A stretch of DNA of 64,000 bases from Martinezella tropici. GTDB taxonomy: Bacteria; Pseudomonadota; Alphaproteobacteria; Rhizobiales; Rhizobiaceae. The position numbers and the translations under genes were made by a program. Where the stretch lies: the NCBI GenBank assembly GCA_000799755.1, contig JUHI01000004.1, positions 186,001 to 250,000 of the forward strand, given 5' to 3'. The notes beneath the pieces are model-generated. The model saw only the letters and a list, made by a program, of their open reading frames with translations, did no database searches and was not told the origin of the DNA. This document shows positions 35,596-45,422 of the stretch, piece by piece (the stretch's first letter is position 1; every line of letters begins with the position of its first letter).

Positions 35596-37292
35596 AGGCA
35601 GAGTGGCAGTTCTCCTGTCCTGACTGGATCGAACGCCTGAAATCCGGCCGCTCTCTTGTTCCGGACCTCCCGATTGATGCTGACGAGGGCGAGCGGGCGG
35701 TAAAGATTTTCAACAAGCTGCGTCTGCCCGACGTGCCGAACCAGCCGACAATGGAAGTCGGCGCTGGGGATTGGTTCCGCGATATTGTCCGTGCTGTCTT
35801 CGGCTCCCTTGATGAGAATGGAGAGCGGCACGTTCGCAAGGTCTTTGGCCTTGTGCCAAAGAAGAATTCGAAGACGACAGGCGGCGCCGGAATTATGGTC
35901 ACGGCTCTGCTGATGAACCGGCGCCCACGCGCCGAATTCCTGTTGATCGGTCCAACACAGGATATTGCCGATACAGCCTTTCAGCAGGCGATGGGCATGA
36001 TCCAAGCTGATGAGTATCTGGATAAGCGCTTTCAGTGCATTGAGCACCAGAAGACCATCAAGGATCGCCTCAACAAGGCGAAGCTGAAGATTAAGACCTT
36101 CGACATGAAGGTGATGACCGGCGTTAAGCCGGTTGGCGTCCTGTTGGATGAGCTGCACGTCATGTCTGCCTATTCTTACGCATCTCGCGTCATGGGTCAG
36201 ATCAGTGGCGGTCTCATTCCGAACCCGGAATCGTTCCTGATCATTATCACCACGCAGAGCGATGAACCGCCGTCAGGTCCTTTCAAGACGGAACTGCAGT
36301 ATGCGCGCGGAGTCAGGGATGGAACCATAACCGGCGCGCGCACGCTTCCGATCCTCTATGAGTTCTCGGAAGCAATGCAGCTCAACAAGGAGTTTTGGCA
36401 GAACCCTCGCAATTGGCCGATGGTCCTTCCCAATCTCGGACTCTCAATAACCATCGATCGTCTGGTCGAAGAGTGGACAGAGGCATCGCAGAAAGGTGAG
36501 GAAGAGCGCCGCCGATGGGCGTCCCAGCATCTGAATGTCGAGATAGGGCTTGCCCTGCACGCCGATCGCTGGACCGGCGCCGACTATTGGGAAGCGGCAG
36601 AAGATGAGCGGATCACGCTCGAATATCTGCTGGAAAACTCGGATGCGATCACAGTCGGCGGTGATGTTGGCGGTCTCGACGATCTCTGGGGCATCGCGGC
36701 GATCGGCAGGCACAGGGTTACGCGGCAATGGATGGCGTGGATCAAGGCATGGTGCCACGAAGATGCCTTTCGTGCCCGCCCCGAGATTGCCGAGAAGCTC
36801 AGGGACTTTGCCAACGATGGAGACCTGGTCATCTGTACGCATCCGACACAGGATGCGGAAGAGGCTGCCGCCTTGATTGCCCAGATACGCGACAGTGGCC
36901 TGTTGCCGGAAGAAGACGGCGTCGGTGTCGATGCGTGGGGCGTTGCGGCTCTCGTCGAAGAATTGTCCCTGCACGACATTGTCGAGCCACAGGTTCGCGC
37001 GGTCCCGCAGGGCGGAAAACTGACCCCGGCAATTTTCGGAGCGGAGCGAAAGCTCAAGGACGGAACCTTGAAGCATTCCCGCTCCCGCTTGATGAATTGG
37101 TGCGTGGGGAACGCCAAATTGGAACAGCGGCCGACGCTGGTGATGATCGACAAGAAATCACCCTCGTCGAAAATTGATCCGCTGATGGCGTTCTTTAACG
37201 CCTTCATGCTGATGGCGCTCAATCCCGAAGCGGCCGGCGTCTCCGTATATGAGGATCGCGGCATCCTTGAAGTTGAGGTTGATTACCTATGA
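35574..37292 (+). CDS. terL: Terminase large subunit
   Basis: 572-aa packaging motor. The ATPase part carries a Walker A-like loop VPKKNSKTT (94-102) and Walker B VLLDELH (189-195), followed by the coupling motif IIITTQSDEPP. The C-terminal RNase H-like nuclease part has acidic residues in VGGDVGGLDD (about 361-370) and near DGVGVDAWG. It matches the Terminase_1 (HK97-type) group in length and motifs. It pumps DNA into the prohead through the portal encoded next. Confidence 0.93.
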   Translation: MGYASSIKAEWQFSCPDWIERLKSGRSLVPDLPIDADEGERAVKIFNKLRLPDVPNQPTMEVGAGDWFRDIVRAVFGSLDENGERHVRKVFGLVPKKNSKTTGGAGIMVTALLMNRRPRAEFLLIGPTQDIADTAFQQAMGMIQADEYLDKRFQCIEHQKTIKDRLNKAKLKIKTFDMKVMTGVKPVGVLLDELHVMSAYSYASRVMGQISGGLIPNPESFLIIITTQSDEPPSGPFKTELQYARGVRDGTITGARTLPILYEFSEAMQLNKEFWQNPRNWPMVLPNLGLSITIDRLVEEWTEASQKGEEERRRWASQHLNVEIGLALHADRWTGADYWEAAEDERITLEYLLENSDAITVGGDVGGLDDLWGIAAIGRHRVTRQWMAWIKAWCHEDAFRARPEIAEKLRDFANDGDLVICTHPTQDAEEAAALIAQIRDSGLLPEEDGVGVDAWGVAALVEELSLHDIVEPQVRAVPQGGKLTPAIFGAERKLKDGTLKHSRSRLMNWCVGNAKLEQRPTLVMIDKKSPSSKIDPLMAFFNAFMLMALNPEAAGVSVYEDRGILEVEVDYL

Positions 37293-38662
37293 GCATCGCA
37301 GCACGACTTCGCGGAATGGGCAGCGCAATTGCTGGATATCTGACTCCGACTGCGGCTGCGGGCGGCTATCAAGACGGTGGCCCTTTGTCGTCGCCGAGTG
37401 GCTGGCTCATGCGTCACATCGCGCCGAAGTCAAAATCCGGCGTCTATGTGAGCGAGTATACTGCTCGCCACCTGCCGGTAGTTTATGCGTGCGTCAACCG
37501 TATCAGCAATCCGATCGCGCGCTTTCCGTTGCGCATGTATCAGACAATCGATGACCGGAAGAAGCGAGTTGTGACCGACAAGGATCACCCTTTTGCAACG
37601 GCGATCGGGCTGCGGCCAAACGAGTTCATGAGTTCACGCACGCTGCGCAAGACCGGTCAGGGCCATGCGCTTTTGTGGGGCAACGGCTATCTGGAGATCG
37701 AGCGTAACCGACGGGGCCAATCGGTCGGCCTCTTTCCGCTTCGTCCAGAGGTTACGGCGCCAGTTCGCGAGAATGGTAACCACTTCTTCCGCAGTTCAAT
37801 CAACGGTCAGTCGATCGAGCTTGCGAGCGACGATGTGATTCACATCATGGATCAAAGCCAGGATGGATATGTCGGCCTGTCGCAGATCCATATGGCCCGC
37901 AATGCAGTGGGCATGGGGCTGGCACTGGAGGAGTTCGGCGGAAAATTCTTCGCTAACGACATGAAATCGGGCGGTTTCCTGATGCACCCCGGCAAGTTGA
38001 GCGCCAACGCCCGGCAAAACATCAAGAGCAGGGGCGACGGCAACGCGAACGCTGCCAGTCCTGCGAAGAGCTTGGAAGATCAGGGCGGCCTCGACAATGC
38101 GCACCGCGTCAAGGTGCTCGAAGAGGGCATGAAGTTCATTCAGACGACCATTCCTCCGGAGGACGCGCAATTCCTCGGTACTCGCGAGTTTCAGATCGCG
38201 GAAATTGCCCGCATCTACGATGTGCCCCTGATCCTGTTGCAGAGCCAGGAGAAGCAAACCAGCTTCGGCGCCGGGATCGAGCAGCTGATGATCGGTTTCG
38301 TTCGTCAGACCATCGATCCATGGATCAATGCATGGGAGGAGGAGCTGAATTACAAGCTCTTCACCGACTCAGAGCGTGCCAACGGTTATTACGTCAAGTT
38401 CAACATGAACGCGCTTTTGCGCGGGGACATGGCGGCTCGGGCTGACTTCTATCAGAAGCTCTTCGGGGTCGCTGGCCTGTCGCCGAACAATATTCTCGCC
38501 CTTGAGGATATGGACGATATCGGCCCCGCTGGTGACCATTATTTCGTGCCCTCCAATTATGTCACGTTGGAGCGTGCGACAGATCCAGACTATGCGCCTG
38601 GCACGGCGCAATCTCCCACAGGTCCGAACAATGCGACCGCATTTGGCGAGGAAGAGGAATGA
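37289..38662 (+). CDS. Portal protein (HK97 family)
   Basis: 457 aa; forms the twelve-fold ring at the capsid vertex. Family features: VYACVNRISNPIARFPLRMY (about 69-88), the ALLWGNGYLEIERNRRGQ block, VIHIMDQSQDGYVGLSQIHMAR and IARIYDVPLILL. The start overlaps the terminase stop by ATGA, and the end overlaps the protease start the same way. Confidence 0.93.
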   Translation: MSIAARLRGMGSAIAGYLTPTAAAGGYQDGGPLSSPSGWLMRHIAPKSKSGVYVSEYTARHLPVVYACVNRISNPIARFPLRMYQTIDDRKKRVVTDKDHPFATAIGLRPNEFMSSRTLRKTGQGHALLWGNGYLEIERNRRGQSVGLFPLRPEVTAPVRENGNHFFRSSINGQSIELASDDVIHIMDQSQDGYVGLSQIHMARNAVGMGLALEEFGGKFFANDMKSGGFLMHPGKLSANARQNIKSRGDGNANAASPAKSLEDQGGLDNAHRVKVLEEGMKFIQTTIPPEDAQFLGTREFQIAEIARIYDVPLILLQSQEKQTSFGAGIEQLMIGFVRQTIDPWINAWEEELNYKLFTDSERANGYYVKFNMNALLRGDMAARADFYQKLFGVAGLSPNNILALEDMDDIGPAGDHYFVPSNYVTLERATDPDYAPGTAQSPTGPNNATAFGEEEE

Positions 38663-39567
38663 GGTACGCTCATATCATCATGGCGCTGGCAGAAGAACGT
38701 TGGGCCATCCATCCGGACAAGCTGCAGGCCATTCTCGATTTCATGGCCGATCAGTCGTCGGGCTTGAAATACAGCGCTGAAGAGATCGAGGCCAAGATTG
38801 GCAAAGGGCAGGAACAGGCCGTCGCCCGTCAGGAAGGTAACGTCGCCATTCTTCCTTTGCGCGGCGTCATTGCCAATCGCATGTCGATGTTTGGCGATAT
38901 CTCGGGCGGCACCAGTTCGGAAGGCTTCGGCCGCAACTTTCAAGGCGCGGTGCGTGACGACGGCGTGAAAGCCATCATTCTCGATGTCGATTCGCCGGGC
39001 GGCGTTGTCAGCGGCACGCCGGAACTGTCATCCATGATCTACCAGGCGCGCGGCACAAAGCCGATCATCGCTCATGTCAACTCCAACGCAGCCAGCGCAG
39101 CTTACTGGATCGCAAGCGCAGCTGACGAAATCGTCGTGACGCCGAGCGGCGCGGTCGGTTCGATCGGTGTTGTCGGCGTTCATGATGATCTGAGCGTCGC
39201 TCTTGAAAAGGCTGGCGTCAAAAAGACCATCATCAAGGCTGGCGAGTTCAAGACCGAAGGCAACCCCTTCGAACCGCTTTCCGACGATGCCCGCGCCCGC
39301 AAACAGGCGAAGGTTGATGCCAGTTACGATCAATTCGTTCGTGCCGTCGCCCGCAACCGCAACGTCTCGCTTGCGGCTGTTCGCGAGGGCTTTGGCCGTG
39401 GCGATATGGTCGACGCGGAGCCCGCGGTTGCCGAAGGCATGGCCGACCGGATCGGCACATTGGAAGACACGCTGCAGCGCTTCGGCGCTTCGCAATATGG
39501 AGCGGTGCCCCAAGGCAGACGACGCGCCTTCGCGTCTGAGCGCGAAAAGCGCGCCCTGATGCTCTGA
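38659..39567 (+). CDS. Head maturation protease (S49/ClpP-type)
   Basis: 302 aa. Signal-peptide-peptidase-like fold: VAILPLRGVI starts the domain, DVDSPGGVVSG (about 115-125) is the oxyanion region, and NSNAASAAYWIASAADEIV (about 145-163) holds the likely nucleophile serine. The conserved lysine lies later (KAGEFKTEGNPFEPL). It cleaves the scaffold part of the capsid protein during prohead maturation. Place between portal and capsid genes is typical. Confidence 0.9.
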   Translation: MRYAHIIMALAEERWAIHPDKLQAILDFMADQSSGLKYSAEEIEAKIGKGQEQAVARQEGNVAILPLRGVIANRMSMFGDISGGTSSEGFGRNFQGAVRDDGVKAIILDVDSPGGVVSGTPELSSMIYQARGTKPIIAHVNSNAASAAYWIASAADEIVVTPSGAVGSIGVVGVHDDLSVALEKAGVKKTIIKAGEFKTEGNPFEPLSDDARARKQAKVDASYDQFVRAVARNRNVSLAAVREGFGRGDMVDAEPAVAEGMADRIGTLEDTLQRFGASQYGAVPQGRRRAFASEREKRALML

Positions 39568-39663
39568 TCATCCCGACATTGTCGGTTTCCATCGCGCTCC
39601 AGGGGCAAGCCGGGCCTGGGCGATCTCTAGTCATGTCCCGGTACTCAGCAAAGAGAGGTTCCC

Positions 39664-40956
39664 ATGCTGAAACAACTTCGTGAGAAGCGCGCAAAGCTTG
39701 TAGCTCAGATGCGCGGCATCATTGAAACCGCAGAGGCCGAAGATCGCGACCTGACTGCCGAAGAGCAGCAGAGCTTCGACGATATGCAGGCCGAAAGCTC
39801 CGCTCTCGAAAAGCGAATCAGCCGTCTTGAGGGCGTCGAAACTGTCGAAAATGCTCTCAATCAGCGTGTCGACGCTCATTCTCGCCGCAGCCCGATCGAA
39901 CGTGCCGGCGGCGCAGAGGCCAGTCGCGAATTTGAGAATATGGGCCAGTTCTTGAATGCTGTTCGCTTCAATCCGAACGACCAGCGCCTGAACTTCGTCG
40001 AAGGTGTCGGCGCGGCTGGCGAGGGTGATGATCGTCGTGCTGAACAGCGTATGGACAATGACGCTCAGGGCGGCTTCATGGTCCCGCAGCAGTTCAGCCA
40101 GACCATCATGAGTGTCGAGCCGCAGGATGCGCTTGTTCGTCCGCGCGCAAACGTCATTCCGGCCGGTTCTCCTCCGGATGCCGGCATCACCATGCCGACA
40201 CTCGATCAGTCGGGTGCGGCACCTGGTAATGTCTTCGGCGGCATGACCTTCGACTGGATCGAAGAGGGCGGCGACAAGCCCGAAACGGATGCAAGCCTTG
40301 GCTCCGTCAGCCTGGTTCCGAAGGAAATCGCCGGCTTCGTCACGGTCACCGACAAGCTGCTGCGCAACTGGGCAGCGTCCAGCACGTTCCTGACAAACCT
40401 CATGCGTGGTGGCGTGGCGGCGGCCGAAGACTTCGCATTTTATCGCGGTGACGGCGTCGCCAAGCCGCTCGGCGTCCTCAACGCCCCTGTGACGAAGTTC
40501 ATTCACCGCGCGGCCGCAAATCAGGTCTCTTATGAGGATCTGGTTGCCATGGTGGCCGTTCTGCTGATGCGTGGTGGCTCGCCGGTTTGGTCGGCGCCGC
40601 AATCGGCTCTCCCGCAGTTCGCCACCCTGAAAGATCCGCAGGGACGTTACATCTGGCAGGCGAATGCGGTCGGCGGCTTCGCTGGCACACTGCTCGGCTA
40701 TCCACTCCGCTGGAACAACCGCGCGCCTGGTCTCGGCCTGAAAGGCGATATTCTCCTTGCCGATTGGTCGAACTATCTCATCAAGGACGGTTCCGGCCCC
40801 TATGTCGCGGCTTCCGAGCACGTCAAGTTCACGCAGAACAAGACCGTGATCAAGATCTTCTGGAATGTCGATGGCGCGCCCTGGATGAATGCGCCGTTCA
40901 AGGAAGAGAACGGTTACGAGGTCTCTCCCTTCGTCGCGCTCGACGTTCCGGGCTAA
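39664..40956 (+). CDS. Major capsid protein (HK97 fold)
   Basis: 430 aa. An N-terminal coiled-coil scaffold (delta) domain (about 1-100, LREKRAKLVAQMRGI and EEQQSFDDMQAESSALEKRI) is followed by the HK97-fold shell domain, with GGFMVPQQFS, MPTLDQSGAAPG, the IAGFVTVTDKLLRNW segment and GVLNAP. The scaffold is probably removed by the protease encoded before it. AGAGAGG precedes the ATG. Confidence 0.94.
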   Translation: MLKQLREKRAKLVAQMRGIIETAEAEDRDLTAEEQQSFDDMQAESSALEKRISRLEGVETVENALNQRVDAHSRRSPIERAGGAEASREFENMGQFLNAVRFNPNDQRLNFVEGVGAAGEGDDRRAEQRMDNDAQGGFMVPQQFSQTIMSVEPQDALVRPRANVIPAGSPPDAGITMPTLDQSGAAPGNVFGGMTFDWIEEGGDKPETDASLGSVSLVPKEIAGFVTVTDKLLRNWAASSTFLTNLMRGGVAAAEDFAFYRGDGVAKPLGVLNAPVTKFIHRAAANQVSYEDLVAMVAVLLMRGGSPVWSAPQSALPQFATLKDPQGRYIWQANAVGGFAGTLLGYPLRWNNRAPGLGLKGDILLADWSNYLIKDGSGPYVAASEHVKFTQNKTVIKIFWNVDGAPWMNAPFKEENGYEVSPFVALDVPG

Positions 40957-41030
40957 CCGCTCGCGTCAGGCTTGGCGCATTCAGCGCCAAGCTCCCTACC
41001 TCCCATCACCCCATCAAAGAGGATACCGCA

Positions 41031-41435
41031 ATGCGCGATCTCGCAACTCATCTCGCCGTCAAGCGCGCCATCAGCCCGGCCGCCGCGATCACCGACAATA
41101 CCCCGCTCGTTTCCGCGATCGTTGATCGCTCCGGATACGACAAGTTCATGTTTGCCATCCTGACCGGCCAGCTGGCCGATACCGACGCCACCTTTACGGT
41201 GCAGGTCGACCACGGCAATGATCCGGCTCTTGCTGATGCTGCGCCCGTTCCCGACACGCAGCTGACGGGCACCGAAGCTGCAGCCGGCTTCAACTTCAGC
41301 GCCGACGATCAGACGCGGAAGATCGGCTATGTCGGCCCGAAGCGTTACCTTCGCCTGACGATCACGCCAGCAGGCAACACGGGCAGCGCCTTCATTGCTG
41401 CCATCGCGATTCTGTCGGCTTCCCGTTACGAGTGA
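41031..41435 (+). CDS. Capsid-associated protein, likely head decoration
   Basis: 134-aa beta-rich protein with alternating strands (MFAILTGQLADTDATFTVQV, RYLRLTITPAGNTGSAFI) and no signal peptide. Its position right after the capsid gene and its size fit a head decoration or fibre protein found in many rhizobial prophages. GAGG precedes the ATG. Function is inferred from place only. Confidence 0.7.
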   Translation: MRDLATHLAVKRAISPAAAITDNTPLVSAIVDRSGYDKFMFAILTGQLADTDATFTVQVDHGNDPALADAAPVPDTQLTGTEAAAGFNFSADDQTRKIGYVGPKRYLRLTITPAGNTGSAFIAAIAILSASRYE

Positions 41436-41495
41436 CAGGCTCGCACTTCCCTCCCGAAAGCATACCGCCCTTGGCGGTGAACCGAGGATAGTCCC

Positions 41496-41864
41496 ATGAG
41501 CAAAGATCTGATTGTGCTTGCCGAGTGTGTCGACAAGCGAAACGGCCGACGCTTTCAGCGTGGCGAAACCTTCGACCCGATTCCCGGCGTTGAGCAGGCG
41601 AAGCGCCTGATCATCGCCGGATGCCTTCCACAGGGCGCTTACAGGCTGGCCGTAGATGCCGAAGACGACGAAGATGATCGTCAGGATACTGAACTTCAGC
41701 AGGCGCTGAAGACAGCGCAGGACGCTGACCAAGCGGTAACCGACGCTCAGGCCACTTTTGACGCGGCCGCTGAAGATGCTAAGCCCGTCGCCAAAACGGC
41801 GCTCGACGAAGCAAAGGCAGCCGCCAAGGCGGCGCAGGCCGCCCTGAAAAAGCTGACGAAGTGA
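41496..41864 (+). CDS. Small head-region protein with alanine-rich coiled coil
   Basis: 122 aa. The N-terminal 50 residues form a small compact domain (VLAECVDKRNGRRFQRGETF, EQAKRLIIAGCLP). An Asp/Glu patch and a long Ala/Lys/Gln-rich coiled coil follow to the end. No known family by name. It lies between decoration and connector genes. Confidence 0.7.
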   Translation: MSKDLIVLAECVDKRNGRRFQRGETFDPIPGVEQAKRLIIAGCLPQGAYRLAVDAEDDEDDRQDTELQQALKTAQDADQAVTDAQATFDAAAEDAKPVAKTALDEAKAAAKAAQAALKKLTK

Positions 41865-41871
41865 GCCAACC

Positions 41872-42474
41872 ATGACTATTCGCGTGATCGAGCCACCGCA
41901 TCCGTTTCTGACGCCAGCCGATATAGACAACGTGGATCAAGAAACGATTGATGCTGTCGTCGGCGAAATCGACGGGCCTGACGGCTGGCTGGGTCGCGCG
42001 ATTGGCGCTCAAACTCTTGAATGGTCCTTTGCTGAATGGCAGGGCCGTAATTTGCTGCTGCCATGCGCGCCTGTAATCGAGATCGTCAGTGTTTCATGCA
42101 CCGACACGAAGGGCGTCGAGCACACCGTTGATTCCGTCAACTACGCCAAAACGGGCGATTATTTATGGTTCAAGCCGGTCTGGCATATGCCTTCGCTTGG
42201 CTGCTATCCGGAGGCGGTTCGCATTCGCTATCGTGCCGGCTACGACAATCGTCCGGTTGCTGACGGGGGAACAGGCCCTATCCCGGCGCAGATCCGCAAG
42301 GCCGTCAAGCTGACTTGCCAGTATCTACAGGCGATCGGAAAGGACGATCTGTTTTTGCAGGTCGACGAGGTTGATGGCGTCGGCCGCAGACAATATGTCG
42401 TGTCGGAAACGGCGGCGAAGATCATTCACGATGCGGCGGAAAGGCTGCTGGGCGGGATGAGGCACTACGCATGA
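41872..42474 (+). CDS. Head-tail connector protein (gp6-like)
   Basis: 200 aa. Features of the gp6-like adaptor ring: an N-terminal helical part with TPADIDNVDQETIDAVVGEID and a beta block around PCAPVIEIVSVSCTD, VDSVNYAK and VRIRYRAGYD. A final helix follows (IPAQIRKAVKLTCQYL...ERLLGG). It attaches below the portal ring to close the head and dock the tail. Confidence 0.82.
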   Translation: MTIRVIEPPHPFLTPADIDNVDQETIDAVVGEIDGPDGWLGRAIGAQTLEWSFAEWQGRNLLLPCAPVIEIVSVSCTDTKGVEHTVDSVNYAKTGDYLWFKPVWHMPSLGCYPEAVRIRYRAGYDNRPVADGGTGPIPAQIRKAVKLTCQYLQAIGKDDLFLQVDEVDGVGRRQYVVSETAAKIIHDAAERLLGGMRHYA

Positions 42475-42815
42475 CGCCGGCCGAAGCCATTGCCTCGCTC
42501 GATGCCAGCCTGAAGGCCAACGGCGCCCGCATCAGCGTTTATCGATACATCGGCGCGGTCGGCAAAGATGCGCCGAAAAATCAGGTGACCGACGTACCCG
42601 CCTTCGTGCGCGCCGTCAGCGCTGACCAGTTGGTCGGCAATATCGATCAAACCGGCTTGAACATCGTCCTTAGCCCGACGTTGCTGGCCGATCTCGTGCC
42701 GCTCAAAAAGGGCGACAAGCTCCTGATCGACGGCCGCGAGCGCAATATCGAGCTGGTTAAGCCGATCCACATGCAGACGACGCTGGTCCGCATCAATCTG
42801 GTGGTCATCGGCTGA
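42471..42815 (+). CDS. Head-tail joining / stopper protein
   Basis: 114-aa beta-rich protein (ARISVYRYIG, LNIVLSPTLLADLVPLKKGDKLLIDGRERNIE). Size, the KKGDKLLIDG turn and order fit the head closure (stopper) protein of HK97-like neck modules. It overlaps the gene before by ATGA and the next by one base (TGATG). Confidence 0.72.
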   Translation: MTPAEAIASLDASLKANGARISVYRYIGAVGKDAPKNQVTDVPAFVRAVSADQLVGNIDQTGLNIVLSPTLLADLVPLKKGDKLLIDGRERNIELVKPIHMQTTLVRINLVVIG

Positions 42816-43501
42816 TGGCCGGTTTCGACGCCTTCGATCGCGAGATCAGGCTAGCTACGGCAGGACTCGAGGCGAAAGACATCAGCGCCGCCCTTGCCGC
42901 CTTCGCGCGCCAGCAGCTGGCCGATGCGATCTCGGCGGGCGCAAGCCCGGTCTATGACCTCTATGTCAACGGTCGGCCGGCACAGTCGGAAACCGAGGTG
43001 CAGGCGCCTGGTCCGATTGTCTATGAGTTTGCGCTGTGGGAACCAGTCGTAACCTTCGCACTCGACGAGCTGCGCAGCCGCTCGCCGTCAAAATCCGGAC
43101 GGTTCCGCAGTTCGTTCATCGTCATTGCGCAGCAGCGCATTGTCTCGGATTACGATGGCATCCCGGCGCGCGCTGAAGTGATCATTACGAATTTCCAGCC
43201 CTATATCCGCAAGATCGAGGGCGGCTTGGGCAATGCCAAGGGCAAGCGCTACCAGGTGTTTGATGGCACCAAGCGCGCTCTCGCGCGCCGTTTCGGCAAT
43301 GAGGGCCGTAACACGCAGGCCGCGTTCACCTTCGAAACGAAGTGGCTTTCCATCTCGGGAGGTGTCCACCCGGATATTCCTTATATCCTGAAGGGCCGCC
43401 AGCGGCTCGGAGCCGGCGCAAAGGCCTATGGCCGCCGCAAGGATCGCGAAGCCGGCCAGCCCATCACCTATCCCGCCGTTGTCATGAACATGGTGTTTTG
43501 A
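42815..43501 (+). CDS. Neck/tail completion protein (HK97 gp10-like)
   Basis: 228 aa. After an N-terminal helical part (SAALAAFARQQLADAI) comes a region with SRSPSKSGRFRSSFIVI and PYIRKIEGGLGN, and a C-terminal part that is basic (RQRLGAGAKAYGRRKDREAG). The SGRFRSSF segment resembles the shared loop of the HK97-gp10 tail completion family. The call rests partly on gene order. Confidence 0.65.
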   Translation: MAGFDAFDREIRLATAGLEAKDISAALAAFARQQLADAISAGASPVYDLYVNGRPAQSETEVQAPGPIVYEFALWEPVVTFALDELRSRSPSKSGRFRSSFIVIAQQRIVSDYDGIPARAEVIITNFQPYIRKIEGGLGNAKGKRYQVFDGTKRALARRFGNEGRNTQAAFTFETKWLSISGGVHPDIPYILKGRQRLGAGAKAYGRRKDREAGQPITYPAVVMNMVF

Positions 43502-43920
43502 TGCCTTCCGCCTTCGACGAGTTTCACGACCATCTGACTGCCTCATGGGCGGAAACGGATCTCGTTTTCGAGAATGAGAATTACGAGCTTCCGGACGTGC
43601 CGACAGAGTTTGTCTATGTCGAGTTCGTCAGCGACGGCAGCTCGCAGGATACCTTCGGCGATCCTGGTGCCAACGAATGGCTTGAGGGCTTCGGCATCTA
43701 TCTTCACGTCATGACGCCGAACGGAGCCGGCAGTCAGCGGGCGCGCCAGATTGGCGGCCGCCTTGCATCATTGTTCCGCGAGCAGCCGCTTGGCGCCATG
43801 TGGTTTCGCTCGATCTCGATTGGCGCAGGCGAGCCGGGCCGCACCTTCGGCAATTACTACGCAATGACGGTGTCGATCTCGGGCGACCGACGCGACATCA
43901 CTTCGCAGTTCAACCCTTAA
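43501..43920 (+). CDS. Tail terminator-like protein
   Basis: 139 aa, resembling DUF4128-type tail terminators: a helix-strand start (DEFHDHLTASWAETDLVFEN), PTEFVYVEFVSDGSSQDTFG and the helix RARQIGGRLASLFRE, then MTVSISGDRRD. Such proteins cap the tail tube before head joining. Its ATG overlaps the preceding stop. Confidence 0.75.
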   Translation: MPSAFDEFHDHLTASWAETDLVFENENYELPDVPTEFVYVEFVSDGSSQDTFGDPGANEWLEGFGIYLHVMTPNGAGSQRARQIGGRLASLFREQPLGAMWFRSISIGAGEPGRTFGNYYAMTVSISGDRRDITSQFNP

Positions 43921-43955
43921 AACTGCCCTGTAGGGCCTTCATCAGGAGACAGATC

Positions 43956-44888
43956 ATGACCGTTGCTGACGGCTCACAGACCCGGCTTGCCTATGTGCTT
44001 GAAACCTCGCCGGGCATCATCCCCGCTACACCGGAGTGGCAGACGCTTCGCTACGTCAGCGAGACGCTTGCGCTGAACAAGCAGACCGACATTCCCGACG
44101 AGATTACGGGCGGCCGTGACGTGACTGACATCGTCGATGTCGGCCGCTCGGTGACCGGTGGCATCAATACGTTGCTGAGCTACGGCACGTTTGACGATCT
44201 TCTGGCCGGTCTTTTCTGCAATGATTGGAACGATGATGTTTTGATCAATGGTCGCATGGCAAAAACCTTTGCCTTTGAAAAGACCTTCGATCTCGGCGCC
44301 AGCAAGGCATACGACCGTTATCTTGGCGTGCGCATGAATTCGCTCGATCTCAGCTTTCAGGCAAAACAGTCGGTGACTGCCAACTGGAATGTGATGGGTC
44401 TCGACGTGGCCGATCCGGCCGCCGCGATCGTTGTCGGCGCTGCCTATCTGCCGGCGACGACGACGCCCGTTCTCAACGCGGCCCTGAATATCGGCTCGCT
44501 GGTTCTCGGCGGGATCGCCGCGTCTCCGAAACTTCAGTCGGCCAGCATCACCATCAATAACAACATTTACGCCAACGATATCATCGGCTCGTATGCGCCC
44601 TATAGCCATGGCCTTGGCCGCTTCGATTGCTCTGGCAGTGTTACCGCATTGTTCGAGAGCATCGACCAGTACAAGGCGATCATCGATCACGTGGATCTGT
44701 CGCTGGCGCTGACGCTCGGCGCCGTGGCGAACAGCCGCTACACGCTGACGCTCGAAAAGATCAAGGGCATGAACGGCAATCCGCAGGTGTCCGGTAACAA
44801 TCGAGCCGTGACGCTGACAATGCCGTTTACCGCGAAATACGGCCCGACCATCGGCGCCAGCATGAAGATCGAGCGCAACGTCGCCTAA
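43956..44888 (+). CDS. Major tail tube protein
   Basis: 310 aa. LAYVLETSPGIIPATPEWQTLRY at the start and the sequence of beta strands with GGRDVTDIVDVGRSVTGGINT, MNSLDLSFQAKQSVTANWN and SGNNRAVTLTMPFTA fit the phage tail tube fold of long-tailed phages. GGAG lies before the ATG at 43956. The protein stacks into the hollow tube whose length is set by the tape measure encoded downstream. Confidence 0.82.
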   Translation: MTVADGSQTRLAYVLETSPGIIPATPEWQTLRYVSETLALNKQTDIPDEITGGRDVTDIVDVGRSVTGGINTLLSYGTFDDLLAGLFCNDWNDDVLINGRMAKTFAFEKTFDLGASKAYDRYLGVRMNSLDLSFQAKQSVTANWNVMGLDVADPAAAIVVGAAYLPATTTPVLNAALNIGSLVLGGIAASPKLQSASITINNNIYANDIIGSYAPYSHGLGRFDCSGSVTALFESIDQYKAIIDHVDLSLALTLGAVANSRYTLTLEKIKGMNGNPQVSGNNRAVTLTMPFTAKYGPTIGASMKIERNVA

Positions 44889-44938
44889 CGGCGAACAAAG
44901 ATCCGCACCCGACGCGGTCAATCTTCAGTGCACTGAAC

Positions 44939-44964
44939 GGCCCGGCATTGTCGGGTGCCGGGCC
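44939..44964 (+). terminator. Hairpin after the tail tube gene
   Basis: A perfect 9-bp GC-rich stem (GGCCCGGCA/TGCCGGGCC, loop TTGTCGGG), 50 bp after the stop. No T run follows, so it may stabilise the abundant tail-tube mRNA or lower downstream expression rather than end transcription. Confidence 0.5.
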
Positions 44965-44990
44965 ACCCCTTCCGACAAAGGATTTCCATC

Positions 44991-45422
44991 ATGGCAACTA
45001 AGACAGCAGACCTCGAAAGCTCCATCAAGGTCGTTTCACTCGCATCGCTGAAGCGAGACCAGGTGCGCGAGGAAAAGGGCGATTGGATCGAATCCGATAC
45101 GCTGCCCGGCGTTTCCTACAACGTGTCTTCGCTCAACAAGACGGCTTTCACAAACGCTCGCGATCTCATGTATCAGCGTCTGAACAAGGTCTACCGCAGA
45201 AAACCCATTCCGCAGGAAGTCTTGAGGGTCGAACTCGGCAAGCTCTTCCACCTGCATATCCTGCATGACTGGAAAGGCCTTGATGTCGCTTACACGCCAG
45301 AGATTGGCCTGACGGTGCTGACTGACCCAGGCTATCGCACGGTTTTGGCTGATATTGAAAGCGCCGCAGCCCGTGTCGCGGAAATCGACATCGAGTTCGT
45401 CGAGGGTGCGTTGGGAAACTGA
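44991..45422 (+). CDS. Tail assembly chaperone, short form (G-like)
   Basis: 143 aa, ATG at 44991. Contains IKVVSLASLKRDQ, WIESDTLPGVSYNVSSL, and VLRVELGKLFHLHILHDWKG. It ends at TGA directly after the slippery heptamer GGGAAAC. Gene order (between tail tube and tape measure) and the frameshift are those of lambda G/GT-type chaperones, which coat the tape measure during tail assembly. Confidence 0.82.
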   Translation: MATKTADLESSIKVVSLASLKRDQVREEKGDWIESDTLPGVSYNVSSLNKTAFTNARDLMYQRLNKVYRRKPIPQEVLRVELGKLFHLHILHDWKGLDVAYTPEIGLTVLTDPGYRTVLADIESAAARVAEIDIEFVEGALGN